A stretch of DNA of 64,000 nt, from the NCBI RefSeq assembly GCF_021390155.1, contig NZ_CP089985.1:3421001-3485000 (forward strand), in the 5' to 3' direction. A program made the position numbers and the translations under genes. The DNA is from Pseudomonas sp. HN11. Its GTDB lineage: Bacteria > Pseudomonadota > Gammaproteobacteria > Pseudomonadales > Pseudomonadaceae. Numbering within the stretch: position 1 is the stretch's first letter; each line of letters opens with the position of its first letter. This document shows positions 53,537 to 62,005 of the stretch, one piece after another. The notes under the pieces are model-generated. The model had not been told where the DNA came from, ran no database searches, and worked only from the letters and a program-made list of their open reading frames with translations.

Positions 53537-53562
53537 CCGCTCAGCCACCCTTGGTGGAGCGG
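53537..53562. terminator. Hairpin between efeM and convergent gene
   Basis: CCGCT...CCACC pairs with GGTGG...AGCGG around a CTT loop with a three-base bulge. It lies 17 bases after the efeM stop and 10 before the stop of the convergent gene. No T-run, so function is tentative. Confidence 0.4.
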
Positions 53563-53571
53563 CCGCTATGC

Positions 53572-56500
53572 TCATGCAGCTTGCGATCCGGGCGGCTTGG
53601 TAGGATCAACCAGGCCTGTACCGACCAGAAAATAACAACGCATTTTTTCCTCTATCGTCATCAGGTGAGGCATTGCCTTGCTCAAGCCCGTACTGACAGT
53701 CCTCAGGCTGGGCAGCTTGGACAGGCCCTTGGACGCGGCACTGATAAGGCGCGGATAACCATCCACCGGATTGAGGACCGCGCTCCAGAACAGCGCCGTC
53801 TGCTTGGAAAGGTCAAACGCGGCGTCGCTGAAGCGCACCTTAGGTTCATTCCAGGACCAGGCGCCCTTGGGAGTGTGTGGCGCAACGCGAGCGCTGAATC
53901 TGCCAATGCTCGGCCGGCTGCTGTGTTTTACCAGGGTCTTGAGCGAACGGATCAACGACCGTGCCTGGCCCCCCGCGCCAATCATCAAGCCTGCGCCGTC
54001 CAATGCCAGGCTTTGCAGGCCTTTACCAAAATCACCATCGCGAAAATCCTGATAGGCCCCGACGAAGGGAACCAGCGATAGCAGCAGGTTCAGATCCCGC
54101 GCATGGGCCTCGCGGCTTTTTTCCACGGGTAACTGTCCCTTTGCCCGTGCAAGCATGTCCTTCGCACTTTCGTAGAAATTGTGTTCGGTGATCTCAACGG
54201 CAATGTCCTCGATACGGTCTGACTGATAGGTATCAGGAACAAACGATTCCTTGGTCACACTGTCGGGGAGTGGGCGGGGACCTTTGGTAACGCCGACTTT
54301 ATCGAGAATGACGTCGGAAGAACTGTCACCTTCGCGTGCTGGCGCACCGCTGGAATATGCATTGAAATCCAAGCCGACCTCGTGACCGCGACGGATGTAT
54401 TTGTCTGCAAGCAATTTGTACTTGGCCAGGTGGCTTCTATCGTAGGCCACCTTGTCCAGCGCAGTCGTTACTTCGAGGCTGTCGTGCTTGATGATGTTTC
54501 CGCTGTATAGCACTTCGTAATACGTGACAGTATTGTCGTGAAGCACACGCATCAATGTCCCCTGCCGCGCGGTGACCGCCTCTCGGTCGAGATCCGACTC
54601 CCACACCTGCTGCTTGCCGGTGGCCTTGCGCAGCGTGAACAGCTCCACCTTGCCCAGCTCGATGCGCTGGCGATCGGCCAATGGCAAGCCAGCGAACATC
54701 AGTTTGAGCTTGGTGACAAAGCCCATCTGTTGATCGGCGTGGTGACGGGAAACCACTCGTTCCAATAAAGGGTCCAAGGCGGGAAGCCGTTCGATGATTT
54801 CGTTGAGTTTTTCTCGAGCTGTGGCCGAAATGGTCGGGGACTCGTTAACGTTGCTATAGGGGGTGTCCGGACGTTTGACGGGGCTGGTCATATCGGTGGT
54901 CAAGACCCATCTGTCCTTGATCAGATCACCGCTCATGTACGTCTCGATCAGCGAGCGGGTACGCGGTTCGGAGCGCCTCAGATTGCGGCGTTCGTCGGAG
55001 TCGTGGAGATGAACCGTCATGGCCTCCAATTGGCTGAGGCTGGTCTGAGGCATGGCCTTGAGCAACTCCTGGGTAGCCACCTGCCTGCGCGACGGCAGGA
55101 CGGTGCTCAAGCGATTGAACGAACGAACCGACAGTGCCCGTTGCCGCGAGAACACACTCGACGCTTTCTTGAGATCCTCCTGAGTATGCTGGCCTTGAGG
55201 CTTGTCCGGTATGACGCCATTGAGCACTCCCCAGTCGAGCAATATGCCAAGGGCTTTCTCCTGCATGAGCGTGCGTTGGCCTTCAGACGTAAACTCCAGG
55301 CCCGTCAGTGCGCAAACCTGCTCCTCATCCATCATCCGAGAGGTGCCTGGCAACATGCATTCAGCCATCGCGCAGCCAAGCCGCAGTTCCGTCCAGGCCG
55401 ATGTGCCGATCTTGATGCCCTCGGGTACGTCCCGGACCAGAAACTCGGGGGCTACCCGCGCCAGCGCGACATGGGCCACCAGCAGCGCGAAGTTGGGGTG
55501 CATCAACTGGGTGTCACGCAAGTGCTGTTCCAGGGCCTGGCGGACTTCACCCAAGGTGCGTCCCGCGTTGCGGGGGCTGTAGAGCGCGTAACCGCCTATC
55601 GAACCGGCGGGGCCGTCCAATACCGTGGCAAGGATGTTGCCAAATGCTACAGCGTCCGGCCCCTGGCTCAACCTCCTAAGGTGAGCGTCGGGATCGGCAC
55701 TCAGTGTTGCCGGGGTGTACAACGCAAGCGTCACCAGCGATTTGTAGTCCGGATCACCCGGTTGTCGCGGGATCAACCCAGAATAATCACCCAAGGGCGG
55801 AGCCGGTGGCAGGACTGTGCGCAACCACCGAATGACGTTGCGGGTCGCTGCAGCCGTACGGGGCACGCCCAACCCCTTATGCTCAAGCAACTGGGCAACA
55901 TCGTAGCTGGGGTGAGGCCCAATGCCCTTGGCTGAGGCCGGCGATATCTGGATCTTCAGTGTCGACCAGTCGGTAGCACTGCCATCCGCCAGGTTCTGCA
56001 CCTGCTCGCCGAGCAAGTCAGCCAGGAAAGCCCGCTCATCCAGGTCACTGATGACGCTGCGAACGTCGTCGAGCGCTGCAAAAAACCGAGGGGCCGCCGT
56101 CAAGCCATTCGCCGCCACCTGATCTTTAAGTGCCCGCTTCTGTTCAGTGGACTCGCCAGGGTCGAGACCGTAGGCATTCAACACGACGTGGAGAGGCATA
56201 CGGGGTTCGTCGGTACTGACGTAGGGCAAGCCCTTGTCGTCGGGGTCAAGCAGATTGCGCATCGCCCGCAGATGCCGGCTTGCCTCCCCCCAGTCACTGT
56301 CGTCAGTAACGCTGGACGCTACGGCGGTGCGTACGCCACCCACGGTGGTGAAGCCCTCTACGCGATCCTTGCGTAGTGTCAGGGTGTCCGTTGCCAAGCC
56401 TTTACGCGAGAACCAGGACTGAGAAGACGCTTGCTCAAGCAACTGACGATAGAGGATCAAAGCCCCTCCGAGGCTGCTGTCCTTGGGGATTGCTACGCTG

Positions 56501-56754
56501 TTCTGGCCGCTGGCGAGGGCGTGTGCCAGACGCTCGGCCAACGTGGCGTCGCCGGCGCTGGCGTTGTCACTGGGCGACATGGGCAGCGTCCAGTCAGGAG
56601 CCGGAATTGCCTGCGTATCGGGGAGTTGGGGGACAGGAACGGAGGGGGTGGATGGAACAAGGGAAATTGAAGGTTGGGAAATGGGCGTCTGGTCAGACGC
56701 CACAGTGGCCGATGCGAATAGGATCGGACCACCTTGGGCACGGACTGATGGCAT
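53572..56754 (-). CDS. Large 1060-residue protein of unknown function
   Basis: Well-supported gene: GGAG eight bases before the ATG and a single 1060-codon frame with normal composition. Residues about 25-60 are Pro/Ser-rich and disordered-looking, with no signal peptide. Most of the rest is soluble, helical and charged, with few Cys. A hydrophobic Gly/Ala-rich segment at about 889-930 (NLLLSLVPFVGAYQDF, then LALDGAGLMIGAGG) resembles the late hydrophobic segments of large Pseudomonas toxin-like proteins. The end is basic and helical. I recognise no catalytic motif. It could be a type III/VI-secreted or insect-toxin-related effector, but no secretion gene, chaperone or immunity-like gene lies beside it. 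It is monocistronic between efeM and pssA. Confidence 0.85.
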   Translation of the reverse strand: MPSVRAQGGPILFASATVASDQTPISQPSISLVPSTPSVPVPQLPDTQAIPAPDWTLPMSPSDNASAGDATLAERLAHALASGQNSVAIPKDSSLGGALILYRQLLEQASSQSWFSRKGLATDTLTLRKDRVEGFTTVGGVRTAVASSVTDDSDWGEASRHLRAMRNLLDPDDKGLPYVSTDEPRMPLHVVLNAYGLDPGESTEQKRALKDQVAANGLTAAPRFFAALDDVRSVISDLDERAFLADLLGEQVQNLADGSATDWSTLKIQISPASAKGIGPHPSYDVAQLLEHKGLGVPRTAAATRNVIRWLRTVLPPAPPLGDYSGLIPRQPGDPDYKSLVTLALYTPATLSADPDAHLRRLSQGPDAVAFGNILATVLDGPAGSIGGYALYSPRNAGRTLGEVRQALEQHLRDTQLMHPNFALLVAHVALARVAPEFLVRDVPEGIKIGTSAWTELRLGCAMAECMLPGTSRMMDEEQVCALTGLEFTSEGQRTLMQEKALGILLDWGVLNGVIPDKPQGQHTQEDLKKASSVFSRQRALSVRSFNRLSTVLPSRRQVATQELLKAMPQTSLSQLEAMTVHLHDSDERRNLRRSEPRTRSLIETYMSGDLIKDRWVLTTDMTSPVKRPDTPYSNVNESPTISATAREKLNEIIERLPALDPLLERVVSRHHADQQMGFVTKLKLMFAGLPLADRQRIELGKVELFTLRKATGKQQVWESDLDREAVTARQGTLMRVLHDNTVTYYEVLYSGNIIKHDSLEVTTALDKVAYDRSHLAKYKLLADKYIRRGHEVGLDFNAYSSGAPAREGDSSSDVILDKVGVTKGPRPLPDSVTKESFVPDTYQSDRIEDIAVEITEHNFYESAKDMLARAKGQLPVEKSREAHARDLNLLLSLVPFVGAYQDFRDGDFGKGLQSLALDGAGLMIGAGGQARSLIRSLKTLVKHSSRPSIGRFSARVAPHTPKGAWSWNEPKVRFSDAAFDLSKQTALFWSAVLNPVDGYPRLISAASKGLSKLPSLRTVSTGLSKAMPHLMTIEEKMRCYFLVGTGLVDPTKPPGSQAA

Positions 56755-56892
56755 GTTGCTCTCCTCTTCATGGCAGATTCCATTGGGGAAAAGCCGTGCC
56801 TCCTTGAACGGTTGGAAGCCACTGTAAGAGGAGAAAAGGCAGCCGTTCTATAAGCGGACGCCTAAAGCCAGCGATGAAATCGAGAAGAGGTC

Positions 56893-58236
56893 CTAGAGAA
56901 TTCGATACAACAACCGTTCGATTCGTACCCGGCTGACACGTCGCAGGAACTTGCCGACCGCCTCGGGATAGTCCGGCAACGCCTGCAAGTCCTGATAACG
57001 TTCAATACGCGTGGTGTGCTGGAAAATCTGTGCCAGCTCCGTGCGTCTCGGCTCCTGCCACTCACTTTTGGGGTCATCGATCAACAAGGCGTTTTCCAGG
57101 TCGAGGCGGAACGCGCGCGGGTTGAGGTTGTTACCGGTCAGCAAGGTGTAACGCAAGTCGACCCACATGCCCTTGAGGTGGTAAGTGTTGTCACCGTCGC
57201 GCCACAAGTGCAGGTTCAACTGGCCGCTGTCGATCATTGGCTGATGGCGCTTGGCGAAGCGGCGCAGGCTGATTTCGTACAGGTAAGGCAGTGCTGCAAT
57301 GACCTTGAACGGCTCGCTCGGCGGGATGTAGAAGTCGTTGGCGGTCTTGTCGCCGACGATGATATCGATCTTCACCCCGCGCGCCAGGGCACGGTTGATT
57401 TCGCGGGTCACCGGCAGCGGCAGGTTGAAGTACGGCGTGCAGATGGTCAGTTGGTGCTGGGCGCTGGCGATGAGTTCAAGGATCACCCGGTTCAAGGGGT
57501 TGTTCTTACCGACCCCGAGCAATGGGCTGACCGACAGGTGTTCATTGGGCAATTGCCCCATGGTGGTGTCATAGGCCGCGTGTTTCAGGCGGCTGCGCAA
57601 GTCGCCGATATCGTTGCGCAGGCTGCGCGTAGTGGGCGGATTGGGCAGGTCCAGGCGATTGACCGCCTTGGAGGCGACCAGTCCATGTTCCACCAGGTGT
57701 TGCATCGAGTCCGCCAGGGCTTTGCTGTGGATCAGGTGGTAGCGGTCGAAGCGGTACTTGTCGAATTTGTGCAGGTACACATTGTTCAGGCTGGCGCCGC
57801 TGTACAGCACGGTATCGTCGATCACAAAGCCTTTGAGGTGCAGCACGCCAAACAGCTCGCGGGTTTGCACCGGCACGCCGTACACCGGCACTTCAGTGCT
57901 GTGACTTTGGGTCATGGATTGATACCAGGCGCTGTTGCCTGGCTGCTTGCCGGCCCCGATCAAGCCCCGCTGGGCGCGCAGCCAATCGACCACCACCACA
58001 ATTTCCAATTGTGGCCGTGCGGCCTTGGCGGCGTGCAGCGCATCGTAGATCTCCTGCCCCGCTTCGTCCTGCTGCAAGTAAAGCGCGACGATATAGATGC
58101 GCCGAGTAGCCTGGGCAATCTTCTCCAGCAGGCAGCGACGATAGGCGTCGGCGCCGGACAGCACCTCAAGGGCATCGGGCGTGAGGGGGAAACCGCGCAG
58201 TTTGGGCAACAGGGAGCGTTTGAAGAACGACGGCAT
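56893..58236 (-). CDS. pssA: Phosphatidylserine synthase, PLD superfamily
   Basis: 447 residues, the size of E. coli PssA (451). Two HKD motifs are visible: HLKGFVIDD in the first half and HLKGMWVDL in the second. FDKYRFDRYHLI and TGNNLNPRAFRLDLENALLI are typical of this synthase. It joins CDP-diacylglycerol and serine to make phosphatidylserine, the precursor of phosphatidylethanolamine, at the membrane surface. Cardiolipin-synthase-like relatives are the alternative, but length and spacing favour PssA. Standalone gene. Confidence 0.92.
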   Translation of the reverse strand: MPSFFKRSLLPKLRGFPLTPDALEVLSGADAYRRCLLEKIAQATRRIYIVALYLQQDEAGQEIYDALHAAKAARPQLEIVVVVDWLRAQRGLIGAGKQPGNSAWYQSMTQSHSTEVPVYGVPVQTRELFGVLHLKGFVIDDTVLYSGASLNNVYLHKFDKYRFDRYHLIHSKALADSMQHLVEHGLVASKAVNRLDLPNPPTTRSLRNDIGDLRSRLKHAAYDTTMGQLPNEHLSVSPLLGVGKNNPLNRVILELIASAQHQLTICTPYFNLPLPVTREINRALARGVKIDIIVGDKTANDFYIPPSEPFKVIAALPYLYEISLRRFAKRHQPMIDSGQLNLHLWRDGDNTYHLKGMWVDLRYTLLTGNNLNPRAFRLDLENALLIDDPKSEWQEPRRTELAQIFQHTTRIERYQDLQALPDYPEAVGKFLRRVSRVRIERLLYRIL

Positions 58237-58335
58237 AAGGCTCGCAATGGGTCGAATCCGAAGAGGCCCCGAGCTTACACCATGGGGGGGCTCAGGTCTC
58301 GTCGCGACGCATGGAAAAATTTTAATTGACCAAGA

Positions 58336-58349
58336 AGAACGATCGTTCT
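58336..58349. promoter_or_regulatory. Perfect 14-base palindrome, tetR operator candidate
   Basis: AGAACGATCGTTCT is its own reverse complement and ends 12 bases before the tetR start at 58362. The position suits autorepression by a TetR dimer. Confidence 0.55.
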
Positions 58350-58361
58350 ACTGTTCGCAAC

Positions 58362-58925
58362 ATGAACGACATGACCCACAATGAAACCCGCGACATCATT
58401 CTCGACGTCACTGAAAAGTTGATCTACCGCCATGGCATCGCCGCCACTGGCATGGACTTTCTGGTGAAGACCGCCGGTGTCTCGCGAAAAAGTGTTTACC
58501 GCTACTTCGCCAATAAAGACGAGTTGGTAATGGCTGCCCTGCGACGTCGCGACGAGCGTTGGATGCAGTGGCTACGCGATGAAGTGGAACGCCGCGAAAA
58601 CACGGGAGAACGCCTGCTGGCACTGTTCAGCGCGCTCAAGGACTGGTTCGGCACTGCCGACTTCCGTGGCTGCGCGTTCATTAACACCAGTGGCGAAACC
58701 GGCGACCGACACGACCCAGTGCGCCTGTTGGCCAAAGCCCATAAACAGAAACTGTTCGAGTACGCACTTGAACTGTGTCAAGCACATGGCACCCCCGACC
58801 CTGAACGGCAGGCCGCGCAACTGCTGATCCTGATCGATGGTGCCATTACCGTTGCCCTGGTGATGGGCGATTCAACAGCTGCCGATAATGCGCAATGCAT
58901 GGCGCGAACGTTATTGGGACTTTGA
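58362..58925 (+). CDS. TetR-family transcriptional regulator
   Basis: 187 residues from the ATG at 58362; ATG 58371 is nearly as good and no clear ribosome site precedes either. The N-terminal helix-turn-helix is intact (GIAATGMDFLVKTAGVSRKSVYRYFANKDELV). The C-domain has FRGCAFINTSGE, seen in the family of small TetR proteins near NTF2-like genes. The DUF1348 gene starts 54 bases downstream on the same strand and could be its target together with itself. Ligand unknown. Confidence 0.88.
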   Translation: MNDMTHNETRDIILDVTEKLIYRHGIAATGMDFLVKTAGVSRKSVYRYFANKDELVMAALRRRDERWMQWLRDEVERRENTGERLLALFSALKDWFGTADFRGCAFINTSGETGDRHDPVRLLAKAHKQKLFEYALELCQAHGTPDPERQAAQLLILIDGAITVALVMGDSTAADNAQCMARTLLGL

Positions 58926-58979
58926 ACCCGCAGGTAGGCGCAACTTCCGATAAATCCTTATTCATTGAGGAACTGCCCA

Positions 58980-59459
58980 ATGTCATCGACTGTAGAAACA
59001 CGTCCGCCCCTGCCGCCGTTCACTCGCGCGTCGGCCATAGAGAAAGTCCGCCTGGCAGAAGACGGCTGGAACTCCCGTGATCCGCAGCGCGTGTCCCTGG
59101 CCTATACACTGGACACAAAATGGCGTAACCGCGCCGAATTCGCGCATAACCGCGAAGAAGCCAAAGGCTTTCTCACCCGCAAATGGGCAAAGGAACTGGA
59201 TTACCGACTGATCAAAGAGTTGTGGGCATTCACCGACAACCGCATTGCGGTGCGTTATGCCTATGAGTGGCACGACGATTCGGGCAATTGGTTCCGTTCC
59301 TACGGCAACGAGAACTGGGAGTTCGACGAGAACGGCCTGATGGCCAACCGTTTTGCCTGCATCAACGATCTGCCTATCAAGGAAAGCGAGCGCAAGTTCC
59401 ACTGGCCGCTGGGACGCCGCCCGGATGATCATCCGGGGTTGTCCGAGTTAGGTCTGTAA
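58980..59459 (+). CDS. DUF1348 (NTF2-like) protein
   Basis: 159 residues from the ATG at 58980 with GAGG upstream. The sequence follows DUF1348 closely: [47 protein letters not shown] and [20 protein letters not shown]. Related NTF2-fold proteins bind or convert small molecules; no reaction is established. Likely cotranscribed with the tetR gene. A strong symmetric hairpin follows. Confidence 0.87.
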   Translation: MSSTVETRPPLPPFTRASAIEKVRLAEDGWNSRDPQRVSLAYTLDTKWRNRAEFAHNREEAKGFLTRKWAKELDYRLIKELWAFTDNRIAVRYAYEWHDDSGNWFRSYGNENWEFDENGLMANRFACINDLPIKESERKFHWPLGRRPDDHPGLSELGL

Positions 59460-59473
59460 ATCTGTAAAACAGC

Positions 59474-59495
59474 TGGGGCCGGTTTGCCGGCCCCA
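59474..59495. terminator. Bidirectional hairpin between convergent genes
   Basis: TGGGGCCGG and CCGGCCCCA form a perfect nine-base-pair stem with a TTTG loop, 15 bases after the DUF1348 stop and just before the end of the convergent dehydrogenase gene. On the minus strand a short GTTTT follows. Confidence 0.7.
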
Positions 59496-59499
59496 ATGC

Positions 59500-60657
59500 T
59501 TAATCCTGATTCAGCCCAACCCGATACAGCACGCCATCATCCTCATCCGTCAGCACGTACAAAAAGCCATCCGGCCCCTGCCGTACATCGCGGATCCGCG
59601 CCTTCAGGCCTCCCAGCAAACGTTCCTCGTGGATCACCTTGTCCCCATCAAACTGCAACCGGATCAGCTCCTGGCTGGCCAGCGCACCGATAAACACATT
59701 GTGCTGCCAGGACTTGAAGCGATCAGCATCGTAAAAAGCCATGCCGCTGATGCCCGGTGATTTTTCCCACACGTGATGCGGCGGTACGGTGCCCTCTACC
59801 GTTTTGCCCTTGGCTTCGGGAATCGGTGTCAGGGAATAGTTGATGCCGTGGGTTGCCAACGGCCAACCGTAGTTCTTGCCTCGCTCGATGATGTTGATCT
59901 CATCCCCCCCGCGCGGCCCGTGTTCGTTTTCCCAGATCGTGCCGCTCCAAGGGTTCAGCGCCAGCCCCTGGGGATTGCGCTGGCCATAAGACCAGATCTC
60001 CGGACGCACGCCTTGTTGACCGACGAAGGGGTTGTCCTCCGGCACGCGACCGTCCGGGTAGATGCGCACAACCTTGCCTTGCAACTTGTCCAGGTCCTGG
60101 GCCGTCGGGCGATCGTTGTTTTCTCCCAGCGTCACGAACAGATAGCCATCGCGGTCGAAGGCCAGGCGCGAGCCGAAGTGGTTGCCGGTCGACAGCTTCG
60201 GCTCCTGGCGCAGGATCACCTTGAAGTCGGTCAAGCCACTGAGGTCAGCCGCCAGGCGTCCTCGGCCCACAGCCGTGCCGGCGGTACCGTCCTTGCCGCC
60301 GCCTTCGGCGTAGGACAGGTACACCAAGCGGTCTTCTTTGAAATCCGGCGACAGCACCACGTCCAGCAAACCGCCCTGGCCTTTTGCCCACACTTCAGGA
60401 ACGCCCTTCAACGGCGCGGAAAGCTTGCCGTCCGGGCTGACAAAACGCAGGTTTCCCGGGCGCTCGGTGACCAGGAAGCCTTGCTTGTCCGGCAAAAAGG
60501 CCACCGCCCATGGGTGGTCAAGGCCTTTGGCGACCGTGGCGACGGTGATACTGCCTTGTTCGCTGGGGAACTGCTGGGCATCGGCGGCGAAAGCGACCGT
60601 CATCGGCAGCAGCGTGGTTGCGCAAAGTGCGGCTAGCAGGGTTTTGCGTAGAAACAT
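59500..60657 (-). CDS. PQQ-dependent aldose sugar dehydrogenase (YliI type)
   Basis: 385 residues with a signal peptide (LLPMTVAFAADA). The soluble glucose dehydrogenase-like beta-propeller is clear: LDHPWAVAFLPD, VTERPGNLRFV, GGLLDVVLSPDF, GNHFGSRLAFDRDGYLFVTLGE, GQRNPQGLALNP, ENEHGPRGGDEIN, GKNYGWPLATHG. Family members oxidise aldose sugars in the periplasm with PQQ. The small secreted protein gene lies 12 bases upstream on the same strand. Confidence 0.92.
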   Translation of the reverse strand: MFLRKTLLAALCATTLLPMTVAFAADAQQFPSEQGSITVATVAKGLDHPWAVAFLPDKQGFLVTERPGNLRFVSPDGKLSAPLKGVPEVWAKGQGGLLDVVLSPDFKEDRLVYLSYAEGGGKDGTAGTAVGRGRLAADLSGLTDFKVILRQEPKLSTGNHFGSRLAFDRDGYLFVTLGENNDRPTAQDLDKLQGKVVRIYPDGRVPEDNPFVGQQGVRPEIWSYGQRNPQGLALNPWSGTIWENEHGPRGGDEINIIERGKNYGWPLATHGINYSLTPIPEAKGKTVEGTVPPHHVWEKSPGISGMAFYDADRFKSWQHNVFIGALASQELIRLQFDGDKVIHEERLLGGLKARIRDVRQGPDGFLYVLTDEDDGVLYRVGLNQD

Positions 60658-60669
60658 AAGGCTGGATCC

Positions 60670-60984
60670 TTACCGGCGATTGCCGTTGGCATCATAGGTG
60701 GGGGCTTTGGTTTCAGTGGCCGGGCGGCTGGGAGCGGCATTGCGTTTGGGGTAACTGTTGCCGATACCGCCGTTTTCCAGGGTCGGCGTACGCGTGGTCG
60801 GCCCGGTCTGGATACCGCGAATGGCCGGCGCATTGGGCTGCGTGCCCTGCATGCTGTTGGGATTGGCACGGTGGATCGGGCTGTTGTTGGGATTGTTATT
60901 ACCCGTCAGATTTTGCGCCTGGGCCATGGGAATAAGGGCCAAACCCAACAGTAACGCTGCAACGTGACGCATACGACTGTTCAT
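60670..60984 (-). CDS. Small secreted Asn/Pro-rich protein
   Basis: 104 residues with a signal peptide (LLLGLALIPMAQAQ). The mature part is low-complexity, rich in Asn, Pro, Thr and Gly (NLTGNNNPNNSPIHRANPN) and probably disordered. No family recognised. It precedes the sugar dehydrogenase gene by 12 bases, so it shares its transcript. The promoter region is shared with divergent ku. Confidence 0.7.
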   Translation of the reverse strand: MNSRMRHVAALLLGLALIPMAQAQNLTGNNNPNNSPIHRANPNSMQGTQPNAPAIRGIQTGPTTRTPTLENGGIGNSYPKRNAAPSRPATETKAPTYDANGNRR

Positions 60985-61168
60985 GACAAAGCCTCTCTGG
61001 GGCGAGGAGTACGTGCTTTCGATAACACGCTACGCCTTGGGTTCGGCTTTCGACACTAAATAGTTTCTCATCAGGTGTAACACGATCTGTCCGCGCATCT
61101 GCCGAGGGAAACTTTTCCCGCAGCGTTCGAGTCACCAGAACACAGCCACTTATCAAGGAGTCGCACTT

Positions 61169-62002
61169 ATGCCACGGGCAATCTGGAAAGGCGCCATCAG
61201 CTTTGGCCTGGTGCATATACCGGTATCACTGGTCTCGGCCACTTCTTCCCAAGGCGTTGACTTCGACTGGCTGGACAAGCGCAGCATGGACCCGGTGGGC
61301 TACAAGCGCATCAACAAGACCACCGGCAAGGAGGTCACCAAAGACAACATCGTCAAGGGCGTTGCGTTCGAGAAAGGTCGCTACGTGGTGCTCAGCGAAG
61401 AGGAAATCCGCTCGGCCCACCCCAAGTCGACTCAGACCATCGAAATCATCGCGTTTGTCGCCAGCGACCAGATCCCTTTGCAAAACATCGACACCCCCTA
61501 CTTCCTTGCGCCGGACAAACGTGGCGGCAAGGTCTATGCACTGCTGAGGGAAACACTCAAGAAAACCCGCAAGGTCGCCCTGGCCAACGTGGTGCTGCAC
61601 ACCAAGCAGCACCTGGCGGCATTGATGCCACTGGACTCTGCCCTTGTACTGGTGATGCTGCGCTGGCCCGCCGAAGTACGCAGCCTGGACGAACTGGAAC
61701 TGGGCAGTGACGTGACCAAACCCAGCCTGGCCAAAGGCGAGCTGGACATGGCCAAGCGCCTGGTGGACGACATGAGCGCCGACTGGCAACCCGAGGATTA
61801 TCGCGACAGCTTCCAGGAAAAAATCATGGCGCTGGTGGCCAAGAAGGCCAAGGCAGGCAAGATAGAAGACGTGGAAACCCGCAATGACAGTGAAGAACGT
61901 AAGTCCGCCGATGTGATTGACCTGACCGAACTGCTCAAGCGCAGCCTGGCCGGCAAGACCACCAAAAAACCCGCAGCGAAGAAATCCACCAAGGCCTCCT
62001 AA
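61169..62002 (+). CDS. ku: Ku, double-strand-break end-binding protein
   Basis: 277 residues with AAGGAG before the ATG. Bacterial Ku domain throughout: AIWKGAISFGLVHIPVSL, YKRINKTTGKEV, ENIDTPYFLAPD-like LQNIDTPYFLAPDK, then a Lys/Ala-rich basic tail (KKPAAKKSTK) that binds DNA and LigD. Ku rings broken DNA ends and recruits LigD for nonhomologous end joining. LigD follows four bases after the stop. Confidence 0.95.
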   Translation: MPRAIWKGAISFGLVHIPVSLVSATSSQGVDFDWLDKRSMDPVGYKRINKTTGKEVTKDNIVKGVAFEKGRYVVLSEEEIRSAHPKSTQTIEIIAFVASDQIPLQNIDTPYFLAPDKRGGKVYALLRETLKKTRKVALANVVLHTKQHLAALMPLDSALVLVMLRWPAEVRSLDELELGSDVTKPSLAKGELDMAKRLVDDMSADWQPEDYRDSFQEKIMALVAKKAKAGKIEDVETRNDSEERKSADVIDLTELLKRSLAGKTTKKPAAKKSTKAS

Positions 62003-62005
62003 GTC

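Noticed and set aside
55003..55935. 310-residue plus-strand frame
   Set aside because: Lies wholly inside the 1060-residue minus-strand gene, which has a strong ribosome site and normal codon usage.
57016..58329. 437-residue plus-strand frame
   Set aside because: Antisense to pssA, whose HKD motifs are clear.
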